DNA of 64,000 nucleotides from Phycisphaerae bacterium (GTDB lineage: Bacteria; Planctomycetota; Phycisphaerae; Sedimentisphaerales; Anaerohalosphaeraceae), in NCBI GenBank assembly GCA_012729675.1, contig JAAYCR010000025.1:62001-126000 (forward strand). The letters are read 5' to 3'. Of this stretch, positions 42,169-51,601 are shown one piece after another. The translations under genes were made by a program, and so were the position numbers. The notes below the pieces were generated by a model that searched no databases, was not told the origin of the DNA, and saw only the letters and a program-made list of their open reading frames with translations. Within the stretch, counting starts at the first letter, position 1; each line of letters begins with the position of its first letter.

Positions 42169-43337
42169 AGCAGCGACGCGGCCTGATCATCGATCAGCCA
42201 CAATACTTTATCTATCACCGGCCAAAGGACATACGCCGGAAAACGCTGCACGTCCGGCGGCGACGAAAAGAGCGTTTGCACGATCTGTGCTTTATCCAGC
42301 CCGGAGACCATCACCAGCAGTGTACGGGCGTGCTGCAGAACCGGCGCCGTCAGCGTGACGCGATTGAGCCGTGTTTTGTGAAACACCGGCCAGGTCAACT
42401 GATCGGCAATCGACACCCCCGGGTCGCCGGGCAACAGCGAAGCGATATGCCCATCCTCCCCCAGCCCCAGAACGATCAGGTCAAAACAGGGCACCTGCCC
42501 TTCCTGTACGTCAAAAGCCATTTTGAGCGTAGCCTCGTAAGCGTCCGCCGCCCGTCGGCAGTCGTCGTATTCGCCGTGTACGCGATACACCTGCTGGGGC
42601 GGGATGGGGACGGCGTCGAGAAAAGTGTCAACCGCCAAACGATAATTGCTGTCGGGCGACTCCGGCGGCACGCACCGCTCATCCGCCCAAAACAAATGGG
42701 TTTTGTCCCAGGGAATGTCGGCCGCATCGGCGGGCCGGGCCAGCCGCTCAAAAAACAGCCGCGGCGTCCGGCCGCCGGAAACTGCCGCGAAAAAAGCCCC
42801 TCGCTCGCTGACCGCCGCTTGGGCGGCACGTGTAAATTCCATCACCGCCCGTTTGGCCAGCGAATGCGTATCCCCATCGCGGACAAGCCGCGGATTGGCG
42901 GAATGGTCAGATGTGACGTTTTGGCTGTCCAGAAACCCCTGCAAGAAAACCGATGCGGCTACTGCATCCATACACTTTTTCTTGTCTTTCCGCGTCAAGC
43001 CCGCATCGCGAAACAGCGCATCGGCGGAAAAGCTGCTCAGTCGCTCATCATAAAAATCAATCGGCACGGAGATCATCGCCGACAGCGTCCCGGCAAACGC
43101 CCGCACGCGCTTGGCCCGCGGCCCCTCGCTGCCGTCCATATTCAGCGGCAAGCCCACCACAATCGCTTCGATGGCTTCCTTCTCGACGATCCCGGCGATA
43201 CAGTCAATAAGGAAAGTTTCGTTTTGCGTCTCGATGACCGAATGCGGACTGGCCAGCGTCCCGGCCGCGTCGGAAATCGCCAGCCCGGTGCGTTTATCGC
43301 CGTGATCAATCGCCAGAATTCGCATTACACTGTTCAT
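42165..43337 (-). CDS. RuvX (YqgF) - 6-phosphogluconolactonase fusion
   Basis: A single 390-residue reading frame holding two enzymes. Residues 1-143 are RuvX: MRILAIDHGDKRTGLAISD, VVGLPLNMDGSEG, DFYDERLSSFSA and MDAVAASVFLQGFLDS, so the RNase H-like catalytic Asp, Glu and Asp are kept. Residues ~155-385 are 6-phosphogluconolactonase: FAAVSGGRTPRLFFERLA, FWADERCVPPESPDSNYRLA and LGLGEDGHIASLLPGDP, also intact. RuvX acts on Holliday junctions and pre-16S rRNA; Pgl opens 6-phosphogluconolactone in the pentose phosphate route. Neighbours manC and pgi support the sugar role. No stop or frameshift joins them, and they are not separate genes. Confidence 0.9.
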   Translation of the reverse strand: MNSVMRILAIDHGDKRTGLAISDAAGTLASPHSVIETQNETFLIDCIAGIVEKEAIEAIVVGLPLNMDGSEGPRAKRVRAFAGTLSAMISVPIDFYDERLSSFSADALFRDAGLTRKDKKKCMDAVAASVFLQGFLDSQNVTSDHSANPRLVRDGDTHSLAKRAVMEFTRAAQAAVSERGAFFAAVSGGRTPRLFFERLARPADAADIPWDKTHLFWADERCVPPESPDSNYRLAVDTFLDAVPIPPQQVYRVHGEYDDCRRAADAYEATLKMAFDVQEGQVPCFDLIVLGLGEDGHIASLLPGDPGVSIADQLTWPVFHKTRLNRVTLTAPVLQHARTLLVMVSGLDKAQIVQTLFSSPPDVQRFPAYVLWPVIDKVLWLIDDQAASLL

Positions 43338-43372
43338 CCATATATGACTGAATTCTCATACAACAAAAAAGG

Positions 43373-43446
43373 TTAACCACCGAAGACACCGAGAACGCCG
43401 ATTTCTTTTTAATCAAATCCGTGTCCTCGGCGGTCTCGGTGGTTAA
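43373..43446. repeat. Imperfect inverted repeat of dispersed type
   Basis: TTAACCACCGAAGACACCGA (43373-43392) and its imperfect reverse complement (ending at 43446) form a long hairpin. It lies between manC and the RuvX-Pgl fusion. Accordant with intergenic repeat families of planctomycetes. Confidence 0.55.
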
Positions 43447-43484
43447 TTATTTCGTTGCAATTACATATTTTATTACGTTATGTA

Positions 43485-44573
43485 TTATAAAAATTTTTCG
43501 CGTCCATGCCGGTGGATTTCCTCCAGCAGTTCCTTGAGCCGATGGCTCTGGTTGGCCGGACAAACCAACGTCGCATCGGGGCTGTGGGCAACGATCACGT
43601 TATCCAGACCGATCAAGGCAATCAGATGGTTGGCATCTTCGGTCACCACGATATTGTTTTTACACTCCAGCATCTGGCAGTGGCCGGCCACGACGATATT
43701 GTTGTCGGCGTCGGATTTGATCACATCGGCCAGCGCGGCAAACGACCCCAGATCGAGCCATCGGCAATCCAGCGGGATGGCGTACACGTCCTTGGCCTTT
43801 TCCAGCACCGCATAATCGATACTGATCCTCGGCAGTCGCGGAAACCATTCCCGAATCGCGATTTGCTGACTGGGACAGCCCCAGTCGGCCTGAATCTTCC
43901 TGAGCGGTTCGATGCACTCCGGCAGATGCTCTCTAAGCTGCTCGAGAATCGTCCGGTTCTTCCAGACAAACAGCCCCGAATTCCAGCAATAGTCGCCGCT
44001 TTGCACATACCCAAACGCCGTTGCCTCGTCGGGCTTTTCGCGAAAGGCCTCCACCCGCCGCACGGCGTCCGCCGACTCGCCGCAGGACTTCGGCGCCCTC
44101 AGCTTGATGTAGCCGTAATGCGTACTCGGAAACGTCGGTTCTACCGCAAACGTCACCAGCGATTCGGGGTTCTCATTAACAAACGACAAGGCCGTCTGCA
44201 TCGCCGCACTGAACACCTCCACCGGCTCCAGCGTCTGATCGGCGGTTACTACCGCCATCGTCGATTCCGGGTCGTACTTGCTCAACACCGTCGCCGCCAG
44301 ACCGATCGCCCCGGCCGTATCCCGTACCGCCGGCTCGGCAATCACATTTTCTTCGGGAAGCTCGATCAGATTCTCACGCACCATGTCAACACAATCGGCG
44401 TTGGTCATGACCAATATATTGCGGAGATCAAACAAGCTCGTCAGCCGCTTAAAGCAGCCCCGCAACAGAGTTTGCCCCTCCAGCAGCCGAAGCACCTGCT
44501 TGGGTCGCTTTTGCCGACTCAGCGGCCAGAGCCGCTTTCCCGAACCGCCCGCCAGAATCACCGCAAAATCCAT
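43485..44573 (-). CDS. manC: Mannose-1-phosphate guanylyltransferase
   Basis: 362 residues. Nucleotide-binding start AVILAGGSGKRLWPLSRQKR, then RPKQVLRL, EPTFPSTHYGYIKL, FREKPDEATAFGYVQSGDYC, WNSGLFVWK and DYAVLEKAKDVYAIPLDCRW are those of GDP-mannose pyrophosphorylase. The C-terminal isomerase domain of bifunctional ManC (type II PMI) is absent, so it is monofunctional. Provides GDP-mannose for surface polysaccharide and glycosylation. The gene is downstream of pgi on the same strand, 60 bases away. Confidence 0.92.
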   Translation of the reverse strand: MDFAVILAGGSGKRLWPLSRQKRPKQVLRLLEGQTLLRGCFKRLTSLFDLRNILVMTNADCVDMVRENLIELPEENVIAEPAVRDTAGAIGLAATVLSKYDPESTMAVVTADQTLEPVEVFSAAMQTALSFVNENPESLVTFAVEPTFPSTHYGYIKLRAPKSCGESADAVRRVEAFREKPDEATAFGYVQSGDYCWNSGLFVWKNRTILEQLREHLPECIEPLRKIQADWGCPSQQIAIREWFPRLPRISIDYAVLEKAKDVYAIPLDCRWLDLGSFAALADVIKSDADNNIVVAGHCQMLECKNNIVVTEDANHLIALIGLDNVIVAHSPDATLVCPANQSHRLKELLEEIHRHGREKFL

Positions 44574-44633
44574 GGGTCTGATTCCTTTTTTACAGCGTTA
44601 AGCCGGTTTTCGCTTAACTTCAATCATCTGCTT

Positions 44634-46049
44634 TTAAATCAGAAAGGTTTTATCTATCTTTGCCACCGGTCGAATTTTCTCGGCCATCGCCTCGGTGCCG
44701 GGCTTGTCCATCAGGGCAAACGTCGCGTCTTTGCCCAGCTCCACTGCGGGCTGATCGTAGGGGTCAATATTAAACAACAGCCCCGCCAGCGACGTGGTGA
44801 CCTCAAACAAGTAAATAAACTGTCCGACCGTCTCAGCACAAATGCCGTCAAAAAACACCGTCAGGCACGGACGCTTGTCGTGCAGTAAGGCGTACTCCGT
44901 GGCTGTCTTCTCGGCATTGAGCAGACGCGACATCGGCTGACCGGCCAGAAACCCCAATTCCGGCGCAACTTCCGGCGCAGCGCCGATGACCACATCACGA
45001 TTAAACGCCGCCACTTGCAGGAACGTAAAGAGCTTGTCGTTAGGCCCTTCGCGGTAAAGCTGTACCTGACTGTGCTGGTCGGTTGTGCCCAGGGCGTTGA
45101 CGGGCGTCGGCCCGACGAAGACCTGTTTTCCCTGCACATCGTGGGTCTTGCCCAGGCTCTCGGCCCAGAGTTGACGATACCAGTCGGAAATGTCCTTGAG
45201 CGAATGCGAATACGGCATCATCACGGAGATGTGTTTACCGAGATTGTAGTAGTGCCAGTTGATCGCCGCGTTCAGGGCGGCGGGATTTTTGAAGAAATCT
45301 TCCTCGCTGCACCGCTTGTCCATCGCGCGTGCCCCGGCCAGCAGGCCGTCGATATCAATACCGCACACGGCCGCGCTGAGCAGCCCGACGGGACTGAGCA
45401 CACTGAACCGCCCTCCCACGCCGTCCGGCACCTCCAGCGTCCGCAGTCCGGCGGCGTCGGCGATCTGGCGAAGCGTGCCCTCGTTGGCGTCGGTGGTGGC
45501 AATGACCTGTTTTTTCAGGGCATCCGCGCCAAGTTTCTTCTCGATCATCTCAAAGAGGACCATCATCTGCGCCGCGGTCTCGGCGGTGCGGCCGGACTTG
45601 CTGATGACGTTAAAGATCGTCTTGTCAAGCTTGTCACTGACCCAATCCAAAAAGCTGCCCAACTGGTGCGGATCGACATTGTCAAACACAAACAACCGCG
45701 GCCCTTTTCGCTGCCTGTCGTCCAGATTGTACAGATAGGGATTCAGCGCTGTCTGCAGCGCGATATTGCCCAGTGCCGAGCCGCCGATACCCAGCACCAC
45801 AAAATTATCACACGCACCGCGCACCGCGTCGGCCATCGCCTTGACCTGACGGGGATAATCCTCGTGATACGGCAGGTCGCGGTAGCGGGTCTTGCCGGCC
45901 CTACGCTGCCGGTTCAACTCGGCAATCAGCGGCGCAGTCATTTGCGCCAACTCGTCCAACTGCGTTTGGGTAATGCCGTGCTCGGCGCCAATCACATCAG
46001 CCATCACATTTTTATAATACAACTGAATCTGCTGTTGTCCCACGTTCAA
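44634..46049 (-). CDS. pgi: Glucose-6-phosphate isomerase
   Basis: 471 residues, within the shorter bacterial PGI class. FVVLGIGGSALGNIALQTAL and FNVISKSGRTAETAAQMMVL are the SIS phosphate-binding loops; FVGPTPVNALGTTDQHSQVQ carries the catalytic-region Glu/His; the C-terminal Lys region is YIYLFEVTTSLAGLLFNIDP. Interconverts glucose-6-P and fructose-6-P. It precedes manC and the lactonase fusion, so these four sugar steps are grouped. Confidence 0.95.
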   Translation of the reverse strand: MNVGQQQIQLYYKNVMADVIGAEHGITQTQLDELAQMTAPLIAELNRQRRAGKTRYRDLPYHEDYPRQVKAMADAVRGACDNFVVLGIGGSALGNIALQTALNPYLYNLDDRQRKGPRLFVFDNVDPHQLGSFLDWVSDKLDKTIFNVISKSGRTAETAAQMMVLFEMIEKKLGADALKKQVIATTDANEGTLRQIADAAGLRTLEVPDGVGGRFSVLSPVGLLSAAVCGIDIDGLLAGARAMDKRCSEEDFFKNPAALNAAINWHYYNLGKHISVMMPYSHSLKDISDWYRQLWAESLGKTHDVQGKQVFVGPTPVNALGTTDQHSQVQLYREGPNDKLFTFLQVAAFNRDVVIGAAPEVAPELGFLAGQPMSRLLNAEKTATEYALLHDKRPCLTVFFDGICAETVGQFIYLFEVTTSLAGLLFNIDPYDQPAVELGKDATFALMDKPGTEAMAEKIRPVAKIDKTFLI

Positions 46050-46097
46050 TCTCCTGAATCTGAAAACCTCTTACTTCTATCTTCTAACCTCTTTTGC

Positions 46098-48308
46098 TCA
46101 CCGTCCTACACGCTCTATTTTCGCGTATTTTAGCATCAGCGACTTGGTCTGCCCAGAATTAAATTTCACCACGACAATGCTGTCGGCCCCCAAATCGAGG
46201 TATTCCTTGACCCGTCCCAGGCCGAATTTTGCGTGCGACACCAGCTCATTAACGCAATAGGCCGGTGCCGTCCCGACGGCCGAGGTCTTGCGGGTCGATA
46301 TCGACGATGGTGCGGATTCGCTGGTTCTAACCATTTGAGTCGGCTTTTTCGGAAAGTCGGAAAATTCATCGTCATCCCAGTTGTCGTCAAAATTGCCGCT
46401 CTGCTCGCCGACAAAGCCGATCTCATACAAAAACGGCGACGGCGTCGAGCGAATGAACTGGCCGCGCAGCACCCGATGCCGGGCGTAGCTCAATTGCAGC
46501 GTTTTCCGTGCCCGCGTAATGCCGACAAACAAGAGCCGCCGCTCCTCTTCTATATCGTCGTTGCCGACGTTAAGACTCCGCTCATGCGGCAAGATGCCCT
46601 CTTCCAGCCCGATGAGAAACACATGGTCAAACTCCAGCCCCTTGGCCGCGTGCAGCGTCATCAACGAGACCCGCCCGGCGTCCGGATTGTAGGCGTCAGT
46701 GTCGCTGTACAGGGCGATGGACTGCATATAATCGGTCAGCGACGGCGTCTCGGTGCGGCGGTCATACTCGGCGGCCGCGTTGATCAACTCATTGACGTTT
46801 TCGATCGCGCTTTGGGCGTCGGCTCCCGAATTTTTCAGCGCCTCGGCATAGCCGCTTTCGGCAAACACACAGTCCATCAGCGACCCGACGGGTGTATCGG
46901 TGTCCTTGGCGAATTTTTCAATCATCGCGGCAAAGGCCTTCAAACGCAACTGCGTCGGGCGATTGATCGTCTCAACCTTGTCCGCATAAGCGGCCGCTTC
47001 CAGGAGGCTTAGCCCCATCTTGCGGGCGTACGGCTCCAGCCGCTCGACGGAGGTTTTGCCGATGCCGCGCGAATGCGTGCCGATGGCCCGGCGAAACGCG
47101 ATATCGTCTTTGGGGTTGACGATCAGCTTCATATAGCTGAGCATATCGCGGATTTCTTTGCGGGCGTAAAACTCCACGCCGCGCACCACCTGATACGGCA
47201 GCCGGTCGCGGATGAGCGCCTCTTCAATCGTGCGGCTCATCGCATTGACGCGATAAAACACCGCGATCTCGTTGGGGTCGATGCCGGCGGCAATCAGTTT
47301 CTTGATGCCTTCGGCGGTGCAAACAGCCTCCTGCGTCTCATCCTCGCACGTCTCGATGACCACCTCGTCGCCGGCCGGTCGCGTGGCGATCAAGTCCTTG
47401 TGCTTGCGTTTGGTGTTGACGACGATCAGCTTCGAGGCCTTATCAAGGATGTTCGGCGTCGAGCGGAAGTTTTCCTCCAGCTTGACGACGACCGCTTCGG
47501 GCCAGTCCTTTTCAAAGACGAGAATATTTTTAATGTCCGCCCCCCGCCACCGGTAAATCGACTGGTCGGGATCGCCCGTCACACAGATGTTGCGATGCGC
47601 CAGCGCAAGCCCCTTGGCAATCTGATACTGCGCGTGATTGGTGTCCTGATATTCATCGACCAGCAGATACCGAAATCGGTTGCTCAACGCCAGCCGCACC
47701 TCCGGCCAGTCGCGAAGCAAAAACGCTGTCTTGACCAGCAGGTCGTCAAAATCCAAGGCGTTGTTCTGACGCAGCAGCGACTGATATTGGGCATAGATTT
47801 TAGCCAGATACTTGCCGAAATAGTCGTCCGCCCGCGCCGCGTAGGCTTCCGGGTCTTCCAAGTCGTTCTTGAGCCGTGAAACTGCCTCCAGCATCCGCGC
47901 CGGGGCAAACTGAGTGAACTCAACCTGACAGGCGATGATCGCCTCTTTCATACACCGCTTCTGGTCGTCCATATCATAAATGGTAAAATTCGACCCGATC
48001 CCCGCCTGTTCGGCGTACTGCCGCAGAATACGTACACACAGCGAATGAAACGTACTGACATACACGCCGGCCGCCGGGGCGTTCTGCTCGACACGCAGCC
48101 GCATCTCCTCGGCAGCCTTATTGGTAAACGTTATCGCACAGATTTGGTACGGCCGCACACCCGCATCGATCAGCGCCGCGATGCGACTGGTGATCACACG
48201 GGTCTTGCCGCTGCCGGGGCCGGCCAATACCAAAAGCGGCCCATCTTTATGAAAGACCGCTTCTTTTTGGGATGCCGTCAATTGATCTAAAGGAACAACC
48301 GATGTCAA
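46098..48308 (-). CDS. UvrD/PcrA-like DNA helicase
   Basis: 736 residues from the TTG at 48308, which follows AGGAG by seven bases; an upstream TTG would add eight residues. Superfamily 1A motifs: I LVLAGPGSGKTRVITSRIAA, Ia AITFTNKAAEEM, II LLVDEYQDTNHAQYQIA, III CVTGDPDQSIYRWRGAD, IV LEENFRS, V GVEFYARKEIRDMLSYMKLI, VI FVGITRARKTLQLSYARHR. A final DNA-binding tail of ~40 residues (VSHAKFGLGRVKEYLDLGAD) resembles the PcrA C-terminal Tudor fold. Repairs DNA and removes RNA polymerase or RecA. It follows the 591-residue gene by about 100 bases. Confidence 0.95.
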   Translation of the reverse strand: MTSVVPLDQLTASQKEAVFHKDGPLLVLAGPGSGKTRVITSRIAALIDAGVRPYQICAITFTNKAAEEMRLRVEQNAPAAGVYVSTFHSLCVRILRQYAEQAGIGSNFTIYDMDDQKRCMKEAIIACQVEFTQFAPARMLEAVSRLKNDLEDPEAYAARADDYFGKYLAKIYAQYQSLLRQNNALDFDDLLVKTAFLLRDWPEVRLALSNRFRYLLVDEYQDTNHAQYQIAKGLALAHRNICVTGDPDQSIYRWRGADIKNILVFEKDWPEAVVVKLEENFRSTPNILDKASKLIVVNTKRKHKDLIATRPAGDEVVIETCEDETQEAVCTAEGIKKLIAAGIDPNEIAVFYRVNAMSRTIEEALIRDRLPYQVVRGVEFYARKEIRDMLSYMKLIVNPKDDIAFRRAIGTHSRGIGKTSVERLEPYARKMGLSLLEAAAYADKVETINRPTQLRLKAFAAMIEKFAKDTDTPVGSLMDCVFAESGYAEALKNSGADAQSAIENVNELINAAAEYDRRTETPSLTDYMQSIALYSDTDAYNPDAGRVSLMTLHAAKGLEFDHVFLIGLEEGILPHERSLNVGNDDIEEERRLLFVGITRARKTLQLSYARHRVLRGQFIRSTPSPFLYEIGFVGEQSGNFDDNWDDDEFSDFPKKPTQMVRTSESAPSSISTRKTSAVGTAPAYCVNELVSHAKFGLGRVKEYLDLGADSIVVVKFNSGQTKSLMLKYAKIERVGR

Positions 48309-48406
48309 AAATATTCTCCTTTTGTACCGCAAAAAGCATAGAGGTTAAGGGTCCGTTTAACGCCGCTCGAAGCACGCATAGCAAACGTGGTTTATCACAT
48401 AATCAT

Positions 48407-50182
48407 TCACCGCAACGGCTGTTGCTGCTGTTGACGTTGTTGTAATTCTTCAAACAGCTGCGATTCCTGCTGCTGAAGTCTTTCAAACAGATCGGGACGC
48501 TCCAGACGAATGCGTCCGAGTAGGTTGATCCGCATCGTTTCCGGATACGCCGGATCTTCCATAAACATCAAAAACGCGCCATACCGCAGCCGATCCAGTG
48601 ACGGCAGCCCCACGCGTTCCTGATCCTGCCGCCCCATTTCTTCCTGATACATTTCAAAGACTTCACGCGCCATATTTTCACGGCCGGCCGCATCATCGTC
48701 TTCATATAGGGCGTATCGGAAATATCCTTCCCGCAGCGTTGAAATAATGAACTCCGTTGCATCGTGAATACCGATGCTTTGCAGTTCTTCTCTGAGCCGG
48801 TTACGGATAAATGTCATCATTGGCACTTTGTATTCCGTGCGAACATAACCGGTATCGTCGAACTCGTGCTGCGTTTGAAGTTGGCGATAAATCTGCGCTG
48901 CCTTACGGGTATGGCCGGACTGATAAAACATCACAAGGGCATTTTCGAGAAAGTTTTTGTGCCCGCCCCGAACCGCCTTGGGGTTGCCCCCCTCAAACTC
49001 CTCATATTTTTCGATGATCTCCTGCCAAAACCGATTGCACACATCAAACATTTGCATGTCCGGAAGCAGAAAGACCGCCGTACCCTGTTCCGGTTCCTCG
49101 TACAGCACCACACGCCCGCGACGAAACAGCATCTGGAGACTGTGAAAGATAATCCGGTCGGTGTTTTTTTCATCGACACGATACTGCTCCGGACGCCCGG
49201 CCACTTCCAGCCCCATCGCACCCCAATACATCGCATGTGTGCCCGGGTGATCCCATCTCAGCGGATAGGTCTTTTCAGGGTCGTCAATATCCACCGGCCC
49301 GTACTGTTTGTTCAGCCGAATCATAAAGTCAATATCAAATTTCCACTCGCTCCGCAGCTTGGCGGCACGGGCAAATAGATCAAAGGCCTCCAGGGCCTCC
49401 GAGTCCCGCCAGTCATCGATCACCGCAAAGGCCTCTTTCGAAAACCGGGCCGGCATTTGGCGCAGCGATAAATATTGATCCACCAGCTTAGCGCGATCCG
49501 CAAACGCCGGATCGGCCTGCTGGAGTGCTTCGATAAACGATGCGACCGTCGGATCGGTCAGTGCCGCCTCCAATGTCTTGGGGGCCGCCGCCAGCCGATC
49601 AAAAAACGCATTGTCCGGCTGCTCTCCCAGCAAGGAACGCATGGAAACGGCCAGCTCTTTTTTGTAATAGCGATGCACGTCATCGGAAATGTCGCCGATC
49701 TTGTGCTGAAATATCCACGCCAGCGAGCGATAGAGGATAATGCTGTTCGGATTCAGCGGGATCGCCCGGTCGCGCAGCAATTCGTACCCATTGCGCACCC
49801 ACCGCCAGCGTTCCTCCGGCTGGGTATTGGGAATCGCCACGGAGATATTATACGCCATGTTCCAGGCATGAAAATCCCACACCGCCGCAAATCGCGGCTG
49901 AAGCGTCGTGATCCACTCGGCCAGTTGCTTGGCGTCAAAAAACTTGCCCTCCTGCTTGAGATTGTCCGCCCGGATCCAGAGAATATTGACCACCAATCCG
50001 CGAAACGCCCCCATCGCCACTGTCGCAAACGCCAGCGACGGCGGCGCGTTTTCCAGCGAGGTCGTCGCCACCAGCCCCATCTCCTCGCGAGCGGTGTGAA
50101 TCCCGTCCATCTGCATCGCCGCGCCAATTAAAGAGGCCGCCCCGACGATCAGGCAAAGTATAACAACAAAGGTATCTTTCAT
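48407..50182 (-). CDS. Accessory membrane protein of the ABC exporter, TPR-like
   Basis: 591 residues, not recognised. N-terminal membrane anchor (VVILCLIVGAASLIGAAMQM); the rest is predicted periplasmic, helical, with TPR-like repeats around residues 95-170 (WDFHAWNMAYNISVAIPNTQ, ERWRWVRNGYELLRDRAIPL, SIILYRSLAWIFQHKIGDIS). The C-terminus is Gln-rich (LFEELQQRQQQQQPLR). It starts 22 bases after the ABC permease gene, so it belongs to the exporter. Function unknown; planctomycetes have similar three-gene ABC sets of ATPase, permease and large periplasmic protein. Confidence 0.75.
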   Translation of the reverse strand: MKDTFVVILCLIVGAASLIGAAMQMDGIHTAREEMGLVATTSLENAPPSLAFATVAMGAFRGLVVNILWIRADNLKQEGKFFDAKQLAEWITTLQPRFAAVWDFHAWNMAYNISVAIPNTQPEERWRWVRNGYELLRDRAIPLNPNSIILYRSLAWIFQHKIGDISDDVHRYYKKELAVSMRSLLGEQPDNAFFDRLAAAPKTLEAALTDPTVASFIEALQQADPAFADRAKLVDQYLSLRQMPARFSKEAFAVIDDWRDSEALEAFDLFARAAKLRSEWKFDIDFMIRLNKQYGPVDIDDPEKTYPLRWDHPGTHAMYWGAMGLEVAGRPEQYRVDEKNTDRIIFHSLQMLFRRGRVVLYEEPEQGTAVFLLPDMQMFDVCNRFWQEIIEKYEEFEGGNPKAVRGGHKNFLENALVMFYQSGHTRKAAQIYRQLQTQHEFDDTGYVRTEYKVPMMTFIRNRLREELQSIGIHDATEFIISTLREGYFRYALYEDDDAAGRENMAREVFEMYQEEMGRQDQERVGLPSLDRLRYGAFLMFMEDPAYPETMRINLLGRIRLERPDLFERLQQQESQLFEELQQRQQQQQPLR

Positions 50183-50203
50183 TTCTACTCAATATCCAAA
50201 TGA

Positions 50204-51601
50204 TTAAACCACCGCTTTGGCAATCTCACGCCGACGGAAGATCCACATCCCCAGCAGCAGTACCACGGCCGCCTTGACAAAAATCGTCACGAGAATCGCA
50301 AGTGACAGAAACGGCCATTCAATCAGACGACCGTTAATGATATAGGTCGTCGGGTTATGGTCGCCGTCAAACTGCGGAATCATCCACAACAGCGGCCGCA
50401 GCGTCAAATGATACACCAGGCCGATCGTTGTCCCTAGTCCGTCGATCGATTCGGCAATAAAGCCACTGGCGGTCCCGGCAAAAAACGCCACCAGACATAC
50501 CAGAATGGCCACCGGAAACGACAGCCACGTCGTCAGCGACACCCCCAGCGCCGCCAGAAACGTTAGACGGATATAGATCATCACCAGTGCCCTAAGATAG
50601 TTGGTCGAAAAGGTTCCGCTGTGAAACAACACTTCCACGTCGTCCAAAATCACTGTCGTGTTATTCAGCGAGGGGTTGTTAAAAAACGCGACCCCCAGGA
50701 ACCCATCCTCAGCCACCGCGTCGGCCGGCACTGAAAATTCATGGAACGTGCGTACGGTGGCATCCTGTAAAGCGTCATAAATCGGCGTTTTGACCTGTCC
50801 GACCCCTGCGTCCAACTGACGCAGATCGCCGATCTTCCACACCCCATAGACCTGGTCATTAGGCTGCACCCCGGCAGTCTCCAGTTTGTAGCGAACAAAG
50901 ATGGTCGCATCAGGATCGTCGGGATTTTTAAACCTCACCCCGTCAAAATCCCAGCGTTTGGTCCGACCGGATGGACAGGACTTGACCACCATCCGCTCCT
51001 GCGCCAGCAGTTCCCGAAGCACCTGTGCTTGTTCCATATCACGCGGAAGCTGGTCGGCGGCGCGCAGGTCCGTAAAACGCTGCTCGGCCCTTTTTATCAG
51101 TTCCGCCTCATCGTAGGTAACTTTCAGACCCGATCGCGCCGTGAAAAACTCCGCTTGGGCACGTTCCCGCTGCGCCGGATCGGCGTCAATCATCCCCGGC
51201 ATCGTCAGCGTCAGGCCATAAATAATCGCTCCGAAGACCGACAGCAAGGCGATATTCAAGAGCAAAATGCCGAGCAGCTTGCCAGCGACAATCTGGTGAC
51301 GCCGCACGGGCTTTGTCACTACCAGGTACAGATGCTTGCGTTTCAGGTCGTTGCTGAGCGTAAACGTGGAAATCGCAATCGTCAGGACACACAGCAGCAG
51401 GCTCACCAGCCCCAGTCCGTAACTGACAAACGTTTGCAGCTTGCCCAGCAGCGTCCCGTCGCCTTCCATGGTGACGCTCATCAGCGGCAGAAGAACGACC
51501 AGCAGCACGACCACCACAACGGCCGCCTTCATTCGGATCGCCTGCGAGAGCGTATTCCGCGCGATGGCCCAGAGACTATGCATGGCGTCCCTCGTTATCA
51601 T
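50204..51601 (-). CDS. ABC-2 type transporter permease
   Basis: 465 residues. N-terminal membrane segments (AAVVVVVLLVVLLPLMSVTM, LGLVSLLLCVLTIAISTFTL) with the coupling-helix context SNDLKRKHLYLVVTKPVRRH and QIVAGKLLGILLLNIALLSV. A ~200-residue soluble external insertion (about 145-340) is followed by four or more further segments. ABC-2 permeases of this build export polysaccharide, lipid or peptide. Its start overlaps the ATPase gene by 26 bases, and a third gene follows. Substrate unknown. Confidence 0.88.
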   Translation of the reverse strand: MITRDAMHSLWAIARNTLSQAIRMKAAVVVVVLLVVLLPLMSVTMEGDGTLLGKLQTFVSYGLGLVSLLLCVLTIAISTFTLSNDLKRKHLYLVVTKPVRRHQIVAGKLLGILLLNIALLSVFGAIIYGLTLTMPGMIDADPAQRERAQAEFFTARSGLKVTYDEAELIKRAEQRFTDLRAADQLPRDMEQAQVLRELLAQERMVVKSCPSGRTKRWDFDGVRFKNPDDPDATIFVRYKLETAGVQPNDQVYGVWKIGDLRQLDAGVGQVKTPIYDALQDATVRTFHEFSVPADAVAEDGFLGVAFFNNPSLNNTTVILDDVEVLFHSGTFSTNYLRALVMIYIRLTFLAALGVSLTTWLSFPVAILVCLVAFFAGTASGFIAESIDGLGTTIGLVYHLTLRPLLWMIPQFDGDHNPTTYIINGRLIEWPFLSLAILVTIFVKAAVVLLLGMWIFRRREIAKAVV

